Assembly: GCF_051622035.1 (NCBI RefSeq)
Contig: NC_135356.1
Span: forward strand, 868,001 to 932,000
Direction: 5' to 3'
DNA: 64,000 bases
From: Arctopsyche grandis
Lineage: Eukaryota; Arthropoda; Insecta; Trichoptera; Hydropsychidae
The translations under genes were made by a program, and so were the position numbers. Below, piece by piece: positions 1 through 13,533 of the stretch. Numbering within the stretch: the first letter of the stretch is position 1; every line of letters begins with the position of its first letter. A model generated the notes under the pieces. That model saw only the letters and a list, made by a program, of their open reading frames with translations, ran no database searches and was not told the DNA's origin.

Positions 1-180
1 TTCTTTTTTTTTATGATTTTATGATTTTAATGATGTTGTGTTACTTTTGTTATTATTATAAGTTATTATTACTGTTATCATGTTATTATTACTGAATGAC
101 CGGCCACAGCGACGCATTGGAGATCTCTGTAATGTCACTGTGGCTTATATGTTAAATAAATAAATAAAAAATAAAAAAAA
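1..180 (+). mobile_element. 3' tail of a retroposon
   Basis: The stretch ends in an AAATAAATAAATAAA-type tail followed by an A-run, as at the 3' end of a LINE or SINE. The preceding 60 bases have an imperfect dyad around CACAGCGACGCATT and CACTGTGG. The element begins outside the window. The tail is followed at once by sequence of a LINE 5' leader (next entry). Family not recognised. Confidence 0.4.
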
Positions 181-645
181 TATCGTCGTAATTCAAAACA
201 TTGTTGTAATTCAAAACATCAACGATGATCTAATTTTAGCTCAATCTCGCTCGTAAGCTTAATTTTGATATTTAATTTCAATTTTTTATTTAATTTTTAT
301 TTCGATATTTTGTACGCTACTGGTTTTAAAAGTTGGCCCAAAATCGTTGTTGGTTAAATATTTCCGAAGGGGGAAACACAGTAGTTATCGTGACGACTTA
401 AAAGAAACAATAACAAGGTTTTTTTCGCTCGTAATTATAATATTTCTCTGGTTGTAATGCGCATCGTCGTAATTCAAAACATTATTGTAATTCAAAACAT
501 CAACGATGATCTAATTTTAGCTCAATCTCGCTCGTTAGCTTAATTTTGATATTTAATTTCAATTTTTTTATTTAATTTTTATTTCGATATTTTGTACGCT
601 ACTGGTTTTAAAAGTTGGCCCAAAATCATCGTTGGTTTGGTGCGT
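181..645 (+). mobile_element. LINE 5' leader with internal direct repeat
   Basis: A segment of about 170 bp (ATCGTCGTAATTCAAAACAT through GCTACTGGTTTTAAAAGTTG) occurs at about 181-345 and again at about 466-630. Between them, 365-470 matches the bases just before the ORF start of the LINE at 63316: both contain AACAATAACAAGG and TATTTCTCTGGTTGTAATGC. I read it as a LINE 5' leader without its ORF. An inverted relative of its distal end lies at about 62,500-62,600. Confidence 0.5.
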
Positions 646-1074
646 ACGGACCATTAGTTCATAACTGACCGCGTGGGTTCAAATGGGTTAAGAGGGCTGG
701 ACACCAGCGCCTTGTCCATACAATTATGGCACTAGAGAAATTATTTTTTAATATGCTATGGATATCCACCATAGGCATGTTTCTATTTTTTTTATTTTTT
801 TGATTAGATATTTTTTATAGGAGCTATGAGCCACCAAATATCTATAAAATCGCCTCGTTTTTACACCCACGAAAAGAGTCCAGCGTGATAATTTAACGGT
901 TGATTTTTAAAAAAATACGAAAACACAAACATAGAAAATATCCTTCTCATAGCGATGATGAATTTTTTTTTAAATTGGTCCTGTTTTTGAGGAGAAAACT
1001 GGAGAATACGAAACCTCGATTTTGTCGATTTAAAATACGTATTATCTGGTCGAAGCGCAACTGTCGCATTCACT

Positions 1075-1076
<2 letters not shown>
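646..1076. other. Unassigned AT-rich stretch
   Basis: No coding region is supported. Bases 675-690 (GTGGGTTCAAATGG) look loosely like a tRNA B-box, but no matching A-box arm was found. The rest is low-complexity. Confidence 0.3.

Positions 1077-1154
<78 letters not shown>
1077..1154. repeat. (AT)n microsatellite
   Basis: An uninterrupted AT dinucleotide run of about 77 bp. It produces meaningless Tyr-Ile reading frames on both strands. Confidence 0.95.
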
Positions 1155-1157
<3 letters not shown>

Positions 1158-1455
1158 ATATATTTATTTACTGAAGATTTTTTAATCACAATATGATATT
1201 TACACCTTTCACAATAAATTTTTTCACCATTTAATATTAATTCCGGATGACCGCTTATCCAACTGTTTACTGTTGTTTTGGAATGTTTAATCGGAACCAT
1301 TATTTTTATTTTTATTATTAAAAGCGAAAAGTTGGAACTATTTTTTTAGATTAATCGTAATTATTTTCAAAGAATTTTATTAACGCAATTGAAATCGAAT
1401 GGCGGAGATTATCGAAGTTCGTCACGAATATAATATTATTCATTAGATCCATTCT

Positions 1456-2620
1456 AGGGGTTCCAAAAAACCGCCCGAAAAAAGAAACCGGTTTTCGGTT
1501 TTTTTACAAAAAAAAACCGGCCAACCGGCTTTCACCGGTTTCAGAAAATATTTTTTTTATGTTTTAAATTTTGACATAGAAAAAAAAAGTTGTAAATATA
1601 TTATATTATGCAAAAAAGAGATATTAAATTTTATTTATTTTTTAAAAAATGATATTTTAAAAAAACTAATGCATCAAGTGTATCATGTTTCATCGAACTT
1701 CGAATTTTCGTACAAAAATTATTGGCAATGCTAAAAACACGTTCGCACGCGGTTGACGTTGGATTAATAGTTAACAATGCGTTATATTATTTTTCGAGTT
1801 TTTCAGTACGCTGTTTGCTATAATCTAATAATTTAAAATCTTTTTGCAATTGGAACGGTTCCTCAGAAACGTCTTCTGGCACAGTCATGACTCATGATTG
1901 ATGATATGCTTTTATTTAATTCCGTTATCAAAGGATCGATTGAGGCTATTGCCTGATCATTGTCAGATCGACATGATTCTGTCGTTTCAACTAAAATTAT
2001 ATCGTCATCATCATTATCATTATTATTAAAAAAAAAGTATTTTCATTAAATTGTTCGCATGAGAAATTGCAGCAGATTTCGAAACAAATATTTGAGTTGA
2101 ATTAACTACAGTTTTGGGAACTACTGATGTGTGTAAATATTGTAATAAAACTAATAAAGTAACTAAAGTTTTGTTTCGTCGTTCTAATATTCTACAAGTT
2201 AAAGCCTTTTTAATTTCACAACTAATTGAATTTTCATATTTTTTTAATTGCTCAAATATAAAATTAATTACAAGTACAGGGATAATTGTTCTCGTCGTCG
2301 GCTTTTCTGGTTATAAATTTGTCTTTCAATAGTGAATATCTCAAAGCTAGCGCTAAGTGCTTTTTACCATTTTTTTTGTTCAAAGAAATATACTAAAAAT
2401 ATAAAAATACGCCTATAAGAGATTTTGGATATATGTACACATTTATTTTGATGTCATAGAAATTTGAAATCCATAATTGTTAGTTTTGAGGAAAAAAACG
2501 TTAATTAAAGAAAACCTTAAAAAACCGGTTGATCGAGCAAAAAAAGCCGGTTTTAGGTTTTTTGAAAATTGGTGATAAAGCCGGCTTTTCGGTTTCGGTT
2601 TAAGCTGGTTTGGAAGCCCT
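1456..2620 (-). mobile_element. hAT element with transposase C-terminal relic
   Basis: The ends are inverted: TAGGGGTTCCAAA on the left and TTTGGAAGCCCTA on the right, followed inward on both sides by ACCGG-rich subterminal repeats. The flanks carry GATCCATT and GATCCATA, an imperfect 8-bp duplication typical of hAT, offset by one base on the left. On the minus strand near 1680-1790 a degenerate frame reads NPTSTACERVFSIANNF, which is the hAT C-terminal dimerisation motif (ERVFS). The rest of the transposase is not recoverable. A non-autonomous, decayed copy. Confidence 0.7.
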
Positions 2621-2639
2621 AGATCCATACTGTACGGAA

Positions 2640-3440
2640 AACCGAAAACAACTAAAAGTACAGACCCATGACAGGTCGTTCTTACCACTAGCGTAATTTG
2701 CAAAACTTGTGACAAATTTGACAAACATGCCACTCAAATTTGACAAATTTGCCACTCTGCTGGTTGTGTTTCTTTTCCGTTCCATTGACCTTGGTAAATG
2801 TGCACCCAACAGTCTGCCACTCTGTTGAATGTGCTTCTTTTCCGTTCCATTGACCCAACTGAAATCCATTTCTTTCTGATGTATTTTCCCGTTACATCTG
2901 CGAGATGATCTAAACACTGCTGCAACTGTCCATGTATTTTTTCAGGTACTCGTGTTTCCACTAGTTTCCAACTAGATTTTTTTCAATTCAATTCAATTTT
3001 TATCAATTGTTCCGCTCTCTCTCGTTGAAGTCGCGATCTGGCGTTTCTTCAGTTTCAAATGCCCTCACGTGGTTGATCCAAGTCGCTCGTTTCCCCAACG
3101 TCCAAATTTGTTGCGGTGGCCCCGTCTTCCTGTCATGTGGCCCAGCATCCTTCTGCAGACCAACGTTCCACCCAGAACGTGCTTCCGTTGCCATTCCCTC
3201 TGAAGCGGTGCCTCTATCCTCCCAAAAGTGACTTGATTGACTCCGCCGACTGACCAACCAACATTTATCCAATCTGATAAATGTGCCTCTCTGCCGTTGC
3301 ATGGTTCCGATTGAATTCCATTTCAATCCGTTTACTTTCCGACTCTTTGCGAGATGCCACCTGTGACATAACAGGTGGTTAACTAGTTTCCAATTAGACT
3401 CGACTAGTTTCCAATTAGATTTTTTTCCAGTTTGTTGACA
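2640..3440. repeat. Degenerate internal repeats, possible LINE scrap
   Basis: CTTTTCCGTTCCATTGACC occurs twice about 70 bp apart. ACTAGTTTCCAAYTAGATTT occurs near 2957, 3380 and 3400. Unlike its surroundings the stretch is not strongly AT-rich. A minus-strand frame at 3003-3326 has a GPPQQIW segment that weakly recalls the GRPxxRW tail of RTE-type LINE proteins. I do not call a gene. Confidence 0.3.
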
Positions 3441-6400
3441 TCTGCCGTCAACAAACAGTTAAAGGGAATAGTGGCTTGTAATCGACATCTCTCAGTTGTA
3501 GTCAATCTCCGCTCCTCTTCTGACGACGATGCTTTCCCGTGGATCGTCGTCACCTACAGCCGCTAATTCTTGCTACTTGCGGCGAATTGGCGAACTGCAC
3601 TCGTCCCGGTCGCCCTTTGGATGACTCTGCAATTGCCGGATGCTGCTCTCCGATGTTGTCTTTAAATTGTATATACATATGTACATACATATATAAATTT
3701 TATTAAAATTCATTGAAATTTTTTATTATTTAATATTAAACTCTTCATAAAAATAGATGCTAAAATTGAACATTTTTAATGCCCTTAAACGCTAAAATGC
3801 AAAATGAAAATGCTAAAATTGACAGAAATAGGAGCCCAAAATACGTGGCTCTAATGATGATGATTATGTATGTACATATGTATGTATGTACTATCTCAAA
3901 ATTGTTAAGGTTTAATTAAATTCAACTTTATTGTCCTGCTAACACAGGCAATAATTCTCTTCAAAACGATTTGGACAAAATTGACACGTGGCCAAAAACT
4001 TGACTTCTAACTTTAAATGTTAAGAAATGCTCTGTACTACACTTAGGAAAAAATAAACCCAAATCGTTCCTGCAAAATTAACAACCAGTTTCTCAATTGC
4101 GTCCAACATCAATTAGACCTATGTAAGTATCATCACCAATTGCGACCTAAAATGGTCCTCTCATATTTATCAAATGCATGCATATTTTTATAAAGTGTAA
4201 ACACGGATTTTATACCTAAATTATGCACACATGTTTATGTACATATGTATGTGTTGTTATTATGTACAAATTCGAAAATAAAAAGGTTGGTACCTGTGTA
4301 TATATCGTATCACAAAATCTATGAACGAGTTGTCGTGTAACCGTGTATATGTATGTATATACCGTATCACAACATAAGGTCCAATGATATAAGATCCAAC
4401 CACAAAGGTACCACGAAAAAAGATCCTCCCGATAGAATGTCCACCAGATAAGTGATCCAGACGATAAAAAACCCAGATGATAAAACGTCCGACCGAAATC
4501 GTCTAACCGGTTAAAGGTCCAGCCACAAAAAGTCCGAAAACAAAATATAAAAAAGTAATAATGGTTGATAAAACGCTCCATATTTATAATAAATCGGATA
4601 TCGAGTCAATTTGACTCGATATTCGATTGAATACTCGGTGAATACTCGATACTCGATTGAATATTTGGTGAGTGAATCGAATTTGGAATCAGGTGTGGTC
4701 AACCGGGTTTAAATTGTTTTTATTATTTTCCGAATATAATAATAATGTTATTCAGTTCCTCAATTGCGTCCAACATCAATTAGATCTATGTAAGTATCAT
4801 CACCACTTGCGACCTAAAATGGTCCTCTCATATTTATCAAATTGTCAACAAATGTTATTCATATTCTGTATGTTATAAAGCGTGTATTCAATTTTCTGAA
4901 CGTAACTATTTTATCAAAAATATATAAAACTTTCATCAGACCTGATTGTGAAGGAATTTGAATTAGTTTTTAAAAATCAGGCCAATTTTTTCCTTGGGCC
5001 GGATGAAAATTGAGGGATTGGATCAATTTTTTCAATCGAAAGATTGGGGGAAAATTGGATCAATTTTTTCCATGGGCCGGTAGGTTGGTGACCACTGCAT
5101 TAGGGTATTTCTTAAAATCGTTATGTAACTTAAATATAATTTTAAAAGGTTTTTATGCATATCTTTTTCCACCATGAAACAATCTTTACTCTTGAGTTTT
5201 GTGGTTTTTAATTAATAAGGAACTTATTTCTCTATTATTTTATTATGAGTATCTATGAAGTTATATATTTGTATACTTGTAGTAGCGAGAATATCTGAAA
5301 TTCAAATACATATAATAAATCTTTCGATCTCAGAAACAATATACATATATATGCACTTATAACTATTTATGTACATACATATGTATGTTAGTGGAATCCG
5401 AAGCTGAAGAATGATGCATGGAGCTTAATAATGATAATTGATGTCATCCACGAAATGTAAGTGAGAGTGATCGGCTTCGCCTGGGTTAGTATTTTTTTTT
5501 ACTTTCAACACCTATGAATAATTAAAAATTTCTTGTGATATACTTACTGTGTTCGTGTAGTTCTTAATATGCTCAACATTCGCCCAAATGGACTATTTTC
5601 TTTCATTTAATATATGTATATTATATACTGCAGGGAATGAAACTCCAACCAGCATATCGATATATGTATGTACATATGTACTATTTGAATGTGCAGTACG
5701 TCTAAATACATTACCTAGGTAGATGAAATTGGAAGTGTGTTTGTGTTTTTCTTATGTAGACGCAGGAACAGGAACGGGAACAGGGACTCGTATAATAAGA
5801 AGATATTTGTAAAATGGCGATACAATTACATACATTTAATATTTCATCATTTGTATGAAGGTATGTATATTCAGGCAACGCACAGTGTGGCCGTGTGTAG
5901 ATCTGCCTGGACATTCACGACTTTAATATTTTCCGAAAAACTATTAAAATATCATCGTTATATATTGACGAGTATTGTATCTATATACTTTGATGAACTA
6001 TTAATAAAATTTTATTTATTCGTGTCAAAATCCGTCACACTTGATCAAACTTGTGACTCGTGTAACTATATAGATTTGTATTTGTAATAAATATACATAT
6101 GTATGTACTAAAAAGATAGATTTGGACTTTCAGGTTGGAGGTCACTTGGGATATAATTAAAAGCTTTATTGATAAATTTATGATCAAGTAGTACTCAAAA
6201 AAGTAGCTTCTAATATATTTAATCAAAATTTTACCAAAAATATAATTGCTTTTTTGATTGGAATATCCACCCCTGAGTTTCTACTCGATTTTAATTAATT
6301 ATTTATCTATAAGAATCTGTAAAATATTTGCTACCACAAATTGCCTTAATTTTTTACGTTAAACATTATTTTGATAATTTTTACGACACCAATAAACAAA

Positions 6401-6950
6401 TTTTGACCTCTTTTTTATCATCATTAAAACTTATAAATTTTTATTTTTTCTATTTAATTTTATGATATATTTCTTCCCACTGATTACACTGTTCGACAAA
6501 TGACGACTTTTTTTTTGGTTCAGAGACGAGATATAACTTTTCTTATAGATCTATGCCCAGTAAATACGAATCTGGTAATAAAAAGTGTTGATTGGCTCGA
6601 GATTCGGAGATACATACATACATATATGTATGTGTTTTTTAAATCGCGCGATTTTTCTTTATCTTGGTGTTGTTCGGTCGATTGCTCAAAATCTGTTAAT
6701 TTCCTTTTCAGTTTTCAAATCTCTCAAAGTAGTCGTCCATTTTAAATCAAAAGTCAAAATTACGTATTTTCACTTGAGATTTTTTCCCACTGTTAATACT
6801 ATATTATATTGATTATTTTCTATTGAAACATGTTTATTAGGATAGTGTTCTGGCCAAATTATTTTTTGTTTTCGTTTAAAATGGTTAATTGGATGTGTGC
6901 TGAATTTTAAATCTGTAAATTTACGAGCAAAAAATTCGTATTAGTAGAGC
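3441..6950. other. AT-rich intergenic stretch without recognised genes
   Basis: No convincing coding region on either strand. An 85-bp segment (TCAATTGCGTCCAACATCAA through CATATTTATCAAAT) occurs at about 4092-4180 and again at about 4758-4845. Between the copies lie degenerate GATAAAA-GTCC phrases (4380-4520) and a short ACTCGATT repeat (4610-4680). Many TACATATGTATGTA palindromes are scattered through it. Confidence 0.5.
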
Positions 6951-7036
6951 ACGGATTTGTGCACGGATTAGAGCACGGATTTGTGCACGGATTAGAGCAC
7001 GGATTTGTGCACAGATTAGAGCACGGAGTTGTGCAA
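6951..7036. repeat. 25-bp minisatellite, about 3.5 copies
   Basis: Tandem copies built from AGAGCACGGATTTGTGCACG and GATT, with slight decay in the last copy. The unit alternates GAGCACGGATT and TGTGCACGGATT half-motifs. Confidence 0.85.
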
Positions 7037-7641
7037 ACGGCCACACATTGCGACACCAAGCTTATAAGGTAAAATAAAATCCATTATATTTTTATGTAAT
7101 TAATTTATTACCCACATATCCAAAATCTCACAGTGAAAATGCATACGCATACATACATAGATACATTAAATATATTAAAATCTTATTATCTATTTTATTT
7201 CTACATGTGAGCAAAATACTAAAACAAATGACATATATGTACGAAGTTTTCATGCGTACAATTATATCAATGTACCTACGTATGGAAAGTTACATGTTTT
7301 TATTAAATTTTTGATAAATCGAATAGACAGTGAACCGCGCAAAATTTTTACAACCAAATTTTAGTGCATCTTTATAAACTAATTCAATTATATAGGACCA
7401 AAAGGCTCAACTTCTGATATAACAGATTGGTGATATATCATGCAATATTATTATACATATGTATATGTATATCATGCAATACATGTTGGAAAATGAGAAT
7501 TCTGCAATCGAGAAATGCATTAATTGATCACATTTGATGTAACCGAAACGGCAACATTCGCAAATATGGCGATATATCTACTATTCAACTGAAAACAAGA
7601 CAGGGAAACGTGTGCACATATACTCGATACACTTTGTCAAT

Positions 7642-8561
7642 TTTCAAGAGGAGGACAAGACAACGTCGACTTCATAACTCTGGACAACTCCAGTATCCAG
7701 AGCAATTGGTATGTCGTGATATCACCTGCATCGGATGTTTATAAGTCATGAAAACATATGATGTCGAAAGAACTCGCAGTATTGTTTTACACGAATGAGG
7801 ACGAAACGTTTCATTAAACTGAGAACGAGAGTACGTTTCAAGTTTAAAGATTGAAAATTGTCCGTTTTGTGGACGATTTATTCAATTTTGATTCATCTTG
7901 TAATGAAAAACTCGAAGAAATATAAACAGCTAACGTTTCTCTGGCTTGTTTCAATAATGGATCACTTTGAAATATTTGGAATCTATGGAATTTCACAGAT
8001 CACGATTTGATCAAGCTTGTACGCATATTTCAACAAGCGAGGAGACAGAGACACGAGTGCACGTAAACCCGTTACACTTTGCTCCATTTTTAAGGACATT
8101 GCATATCCAATCGTATCAAAAGAGAAAAAGAAAGTGACCTTTAAGGATTGGCTGATTGCCCTTGTAGTAAATATCACAACAATAGGGCTACAGAATCTAC
8201 TTTTAGCAGAAGAGATTCATTGTTATGTCGATAATTGTCCGATTTGAACGTTCGACGATGACGTTTGTTTTCGTCAGATTATTTTTGTAGTTGCATACGT
8301 ATAATTCAACTACAACGATTCGTTAACTTGATTGGACTTGTCTATTTATGTATCGCATTGGACTTATCTATCTTCGAAAAGTCGAAATTTAATTACAAAA
8401 ATGGTGTACAAATACTGTCCCAAGTAAGCTTGAATAAAAAATTGCAAGCTGGAATAAAAGCACATAAATGTAATCGGCCTGAGGTGCCGATCTTAGTGCT
8501 TTCATGTAATGTATTTTATTAAATCATATACATACATGTACACCCCATATTATTAATTTTA
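7642..8561. repeat. Macrosatellite unit 1 (S tail, left-truncated)
   Basis: Lacks the first 83 bp of a standard unit. It has the S tail (8429-8561) and slight private differences such as GGACAAGACAACG. The array's left boundary is therefore at about 7642, after a CACTTTGTCAATT flank. Confidence 0.85.
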
Positions 8562-11500
8562 TTACTAGCATCAAAACGAAAGACGCACTAAATTAATAGT
8601 AAATTGCATATCACATTATAATTAAATGAGAACGACTATAAAGTTTCTAGAGGAGAACAAGACAATGTCGACTTCATAACTCTGGAAAACTCCAGTATCC
8701 AGAGCAATTAGTATGTCGTGATATCACCTGCATCGGATGTTTATAAGTCATGAAAACAGATGATGTCCAAACGACTCGCAGTATTGTTTTACACGAATGA
8801 GGACGACACGTATCCATTAAACTGAGAACGAGAGTACGTTTCAAGTTTAAAGATTGAAAATTGTCCGTTTTGTGGACGATTTATTCCATTTTGATTCATC
8901 TTGTAATGAAAAACTCGAAGAAATGTAAACAGCTAACGTTTCTCTGGCTTGTTTCAATAATGGATCACTTTGAAATATTTGGAATCTATGGAATTTCACA
9001 GATCACGATTTGATCAAGCTTGTACGCATATTTCAACAAGCGAGGAGACAGAGACACGAGTGCACGTAAACCCGTTACACTTTGCTCCATTTTTAAGGAC
9101 ATTGCATATCCAATCGTATCAAAAGAGAAAAAGAAAGTGACCTTTAAGGATTGGCTGATTGCCCTTGTAGTAAATATCACAACAATAGGGCTACAGAATC
9201 TACTTTTAGCAGAAGAGATTCATTGTTATGTCGATAATTGTCCGATTTGAACGTTCGACGATGACGTTTGTTTTCGTCAGATTATTTTTGTAGTTGCATA
9301 CGTATAATTCAACTACAACGCTTCGTTTACTTAATTGGACTTGTCTATCTATGTATCGATTTGGACTTATCTATCTTCGAAAAGTCGAAATTTAATTACA
9401 AAAATGGTGTACAAATACTGTCCCAAGTAAGCTTGAAGCCCAGACAGCTCCTTCGTTATGGTGGCTATATAGATCGAAGCTTCCATCGACTAGATTCAAA
9501 TATGTATTGAATCTATTGGAAACGTAAATAATACTCATGTGATAACTATGAACACAATGAATTGGGTAACTTGCTACTATAGAGTTTGCACCCAGCTGCA
9601 CTAATATTCCACTTTAGTGAAACTTATAGACATACATACATATGTATGTATATATTTATTTATAATTTTTTGGCCCATTATATTTGAGGACGATCATACC
9701 ATGTCATTAAATATCCTAAGATATCGTTCGACAACCCAGAGGACAATGGAGTTGCGGGGGAGCAACGCGACCGAAAAGACAACTCGGTTTCGTTGAAACA
9801 GTTATTACTAGCATCAAAACGAAAGACGCACTAAATTAATAGTAAATCGCATATCACATTATAATTAAATGAGAACGACTATAAAGTTTCTAGAGGAGAA
9901 CAAGACAATGTCGACTTCATAACTCTGGAAAACTCCAGTATCCAGAGCAATTAGTATGTCGTGATATCACCTGCATCGGATGTTTATAAGTCATGAAAAC
10001 AGATGATGTCCAAACGACTCGCAGTATTGTTTTGCACGAATGAGGACGACACGTATCCATTAAACTGAGAACGAGAGTACGTTTCAAGTTTAAAGATTGA
10101 AAATTGTCCGTTTTGTGGACGATTTATTCCATTTTGATTCATCTTGTAATGAAAAACTCGAAGAAATGTAAACAGCTAACGTTTCTCTGGCTTGTTTCAA
10201 TAATGGATCACTTTGAAATATTTGGAATCTATGGAATTTCACAGATCACGATTTGATCAAGCTTGTACGCATATTTCAACAAGCGAGGAGACAGAGACAC
10301 GAGTGCACGTAAACCCGTTACACTTTGCTCCATTTTTAAGGACATTGCATATCCAATCGTATCAAAAGAGAAAAAGAAAGTGACCTTTAAGGATTGGCTG
10401 ATTGCCCTTGTAGTAAATATCACAACAATAGGGCTACAGAATCTACTTTTAGCAGAAGAGATTCATTGTTATGTCGATAATTGTCCGATTTGAACGTTCG
10501 ACGATGACGTTTGTTTTCGTCAGATTATTTTTGTAGTTGCATACGTATAATTCAACTACAACGCTTCGTTTACTTAATTGGACTTGTCTATCTATGTATC
10601 GATTTGGACTTATCTATCTTCGAAAAGTCGAAATTTAATTACAAAAATGGTGTACAAATACTGTCCCAAGTAAGCTTGAAGCCCAGACAGCTCCTTCGTT
10701 ATGGTGGCTATATAGATCGAAGCTTCCATCGACTAGATTCAAATATGTATTGAATCTATTGGAAACGTAAATAATACTCATGTGATAACTATGAACACAA
10801 TGAATTGGGTAACTTGCTACTATAGAGTTTGCACCCAGCTGCACTAATATTCCACTTTAGTGAAACTTACAGACATACATACATATGTATGTATATATTT
10901 ATTTATAATTTTTTGGCCCATTATATTTGAGGACGATCATACCATGTCATTAAATATCCTAAGATATCGTTCGACAACCCAGAGGACAATGGAGTTGCGG
11001 GGGAGCAACGCGACCGAAAAGACAACTCGGTTTCGTTGAAACAGTTATTACTAGCATCAAAACGAAAGACGCACTAAATTAATAGTAAATCGCATATCAC
11101 ATTATAATTAAATGAGTACGACTAGAAAGTTTCAAGAGGAGAACAAGACAACGTCGACTTCATAACTCTGGAAAACTCCAGTATCCAGAGCAATTGGTAT
11201 GTCGTGATATCACCTGCATCGGATGTTTATAAGTCATGAAAACAGGTGATGTCGAAACGACTCGCAGTATTGTTTTACACGAATGAGGATGACACGTATC
11301 CATTAAACTGAGAACGAGAGTACGTTTCAAGTTTAAAGATTGAAAATTGTCCGTTTTGTGGACGATTTATTCCATTTTGATTCATCTTGTAATGAAAAAC
11401 TCGAAGAAATGTAAACAGCTAACGTTTCTCTGGCTTGTTTCAATAATGGATCACTTTGAAATATTTGGAATCTATGGAATTTCACAGATCACGATTTGAT

Positions 11501-13533
11501 CAAGCTTGTACGCATATTTCAACAAGCGAGGAGACAGAGACACGAGTGCACGTAAACCCGTTACACTTTGCTCCATTTTTAAGGACATTGCATATCCAAT
11601 CGTATCAAAAGAGAAAAAGAAAGTGACCTTTAAGGATTGGCTGATTGCCCTTGTACTAAATATCACAACAATAGGGCTACAGAATCTACTTTTAGCAGAA
11701 GAGATTCATTGTTATGTCGATAATTGTCCGATTTGAACGTTCGACGATGACGTTTGTTTTCGTCAGATTATTTTTGTAGTTGCATACGTATAATTCAACT
11801 ACAACGCTTCGTTTACTTGATTGGACTTGTCTACCTATGTATCGATTTGGACTTATCTATCTTCGAAAAGTCGAAATTTAATTACAAAAATGGTGTACAA
11901 ATACTGTCCCAAGTAAGCTTGAAGCCCAGACAGCTCCTTCGTTATGGAGGCTATATAGATCGAAGCTTCCATCGACTAGATTCAAATATGTATTGAATCT
12001 ATTGGAAACGTAAATAATACTCATGTGATAACTATGAACACAATGAATTGGGTAACTTGCTACTATAGAGTTTGCACCCAGCTGCACTAATATTCCACTT
12101 TAGTGAAACTTACAGACATACATACATATGTATGTATATATTTATTTATAATTTTTTGGCCCATTATATTTGAGGACGATCATACCATGTCATTAAATAT
12201 CCTAAGATATCGTTCGACAACCCAGAGGACAATGGAGTTGCGGGGGAGCAACGCGACCGAAAAGACAACTCGGTTTCGTTGAAACAGTTATTACTAGCAT
12301 CAAAACGAAAGACGCACTAAATTAATAGTAAATCGCATATCACATTATAATTAAATGAGTACGACTAGAAAGTTTCAAGAGGAGAACAAGACAACGTCGA
12401 CTTCATAACTCTGGAAAACTCCAGTATCCAGAGCAATTGGTATGTCGTGATATCACCTGCATCGGATGTTCATAAGTCATGAAAACAGATGATGTCGAAA
12501 CGACTCGCAGTATTCTTTTACACGAATGAGGACGACACGTATCCATTAAACTGAGAACGAGAGTACGTTTCAAGTTTAAAGATTGAAAATTGTCCGTTTT
12601 GTGGACGATTTATTCCATTTTGATTCATCTTGTAATGAAAAACTCGAAGAAATGTAAACAGCTAACGTTTCTCTGGCTTGTTTCAATAATGGATCACTTT
12701 GAAATATTTGGAATCTATGGAATTTCACAGATCACGATTTGATCAAGCTTGTACGCATATTTCAACAAGCGAGGAGACAGAGACACGAGTGCACGTAAAC
12801 CCGTTACACTTTGCTCCATTTTTAAGGACATTGCATATCCAATCGTATCAAAAGAGAAAAAGAAAGTGACCTTTAAGGATTGGCTGATTGCCCTTGTAGT
12901 AAATATCACAACAATAGGGCTACAGAATCTACTTTTAGCAGAAGAGATTCATTGTTATGTCGATAATTGTCCGATTTGAACGTTCGACGATGACGTTTGT
13001 TTTCGTCAGATTATTTTTGTAGTTGCATACGTATAATTCAACTACAACGCTTCGTTTACTTGATTGGACTTGTCTATCTATGTATCGATTTGGACTTATC
13101 TATCTTCGAAAAGTCGAAATTTAATTACAAAAATGGTGTACAAATACTGTCCCAAGTAAGCTTGAAGCCCAGACAGCTCCTTCGTTATGGAGGCTATATA
13201 GATCGAAGCTTCCATCGACTAGATTTAAATATGTATTGAATCTATTGGAAACGTAAATAATACTCATGTGATAACTATGAACACAATGAATTGGGTAACT
13301 TGCTACTATAGAGTTTGCACCCAGCTGCACTAATATTCCACTTTAGTGAAACTTACAGACATACATACATATGTATGTATATATTTATTTATAATTTTTT
13401 GGCCCATTATATTTGAGGACGATCATACCATGTCATTAAATATCCTAAGATATCGTTCGACAACCCAGAAGACAATGGAGTTGCGGGGGAGCAACGCGAC
13501 CGAAAAGACAACTCGGTTTCGTTGAAACAGTTA
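8562..13533. repeat. Macrosatellite units 2-5 (all L, 1243 bp each)
   Basis: Four consecutive L units (8562, 9805, 11048, 12291), each exactly 1243 bp and differing by few substitutions. The L tail contains a short palindrome, TAGATTCAA-TATGTA-TTGAATCTA, and an ACATACATATGTATGT microsatellite palindrome, and ends CGGTTTCGTTGAAACAG. Confidence 0.9.

Noticed and set aside
900..1300. Frames rich in Tyr-Ile
   Set aside because: Translation of an (AT)n microsatellite. The same applies to 28180-28422.
7651..7860. BEN-like domain in the satellite core
   Set aside because: A short resemblance in a frame full of stops; not enough to support a domain.
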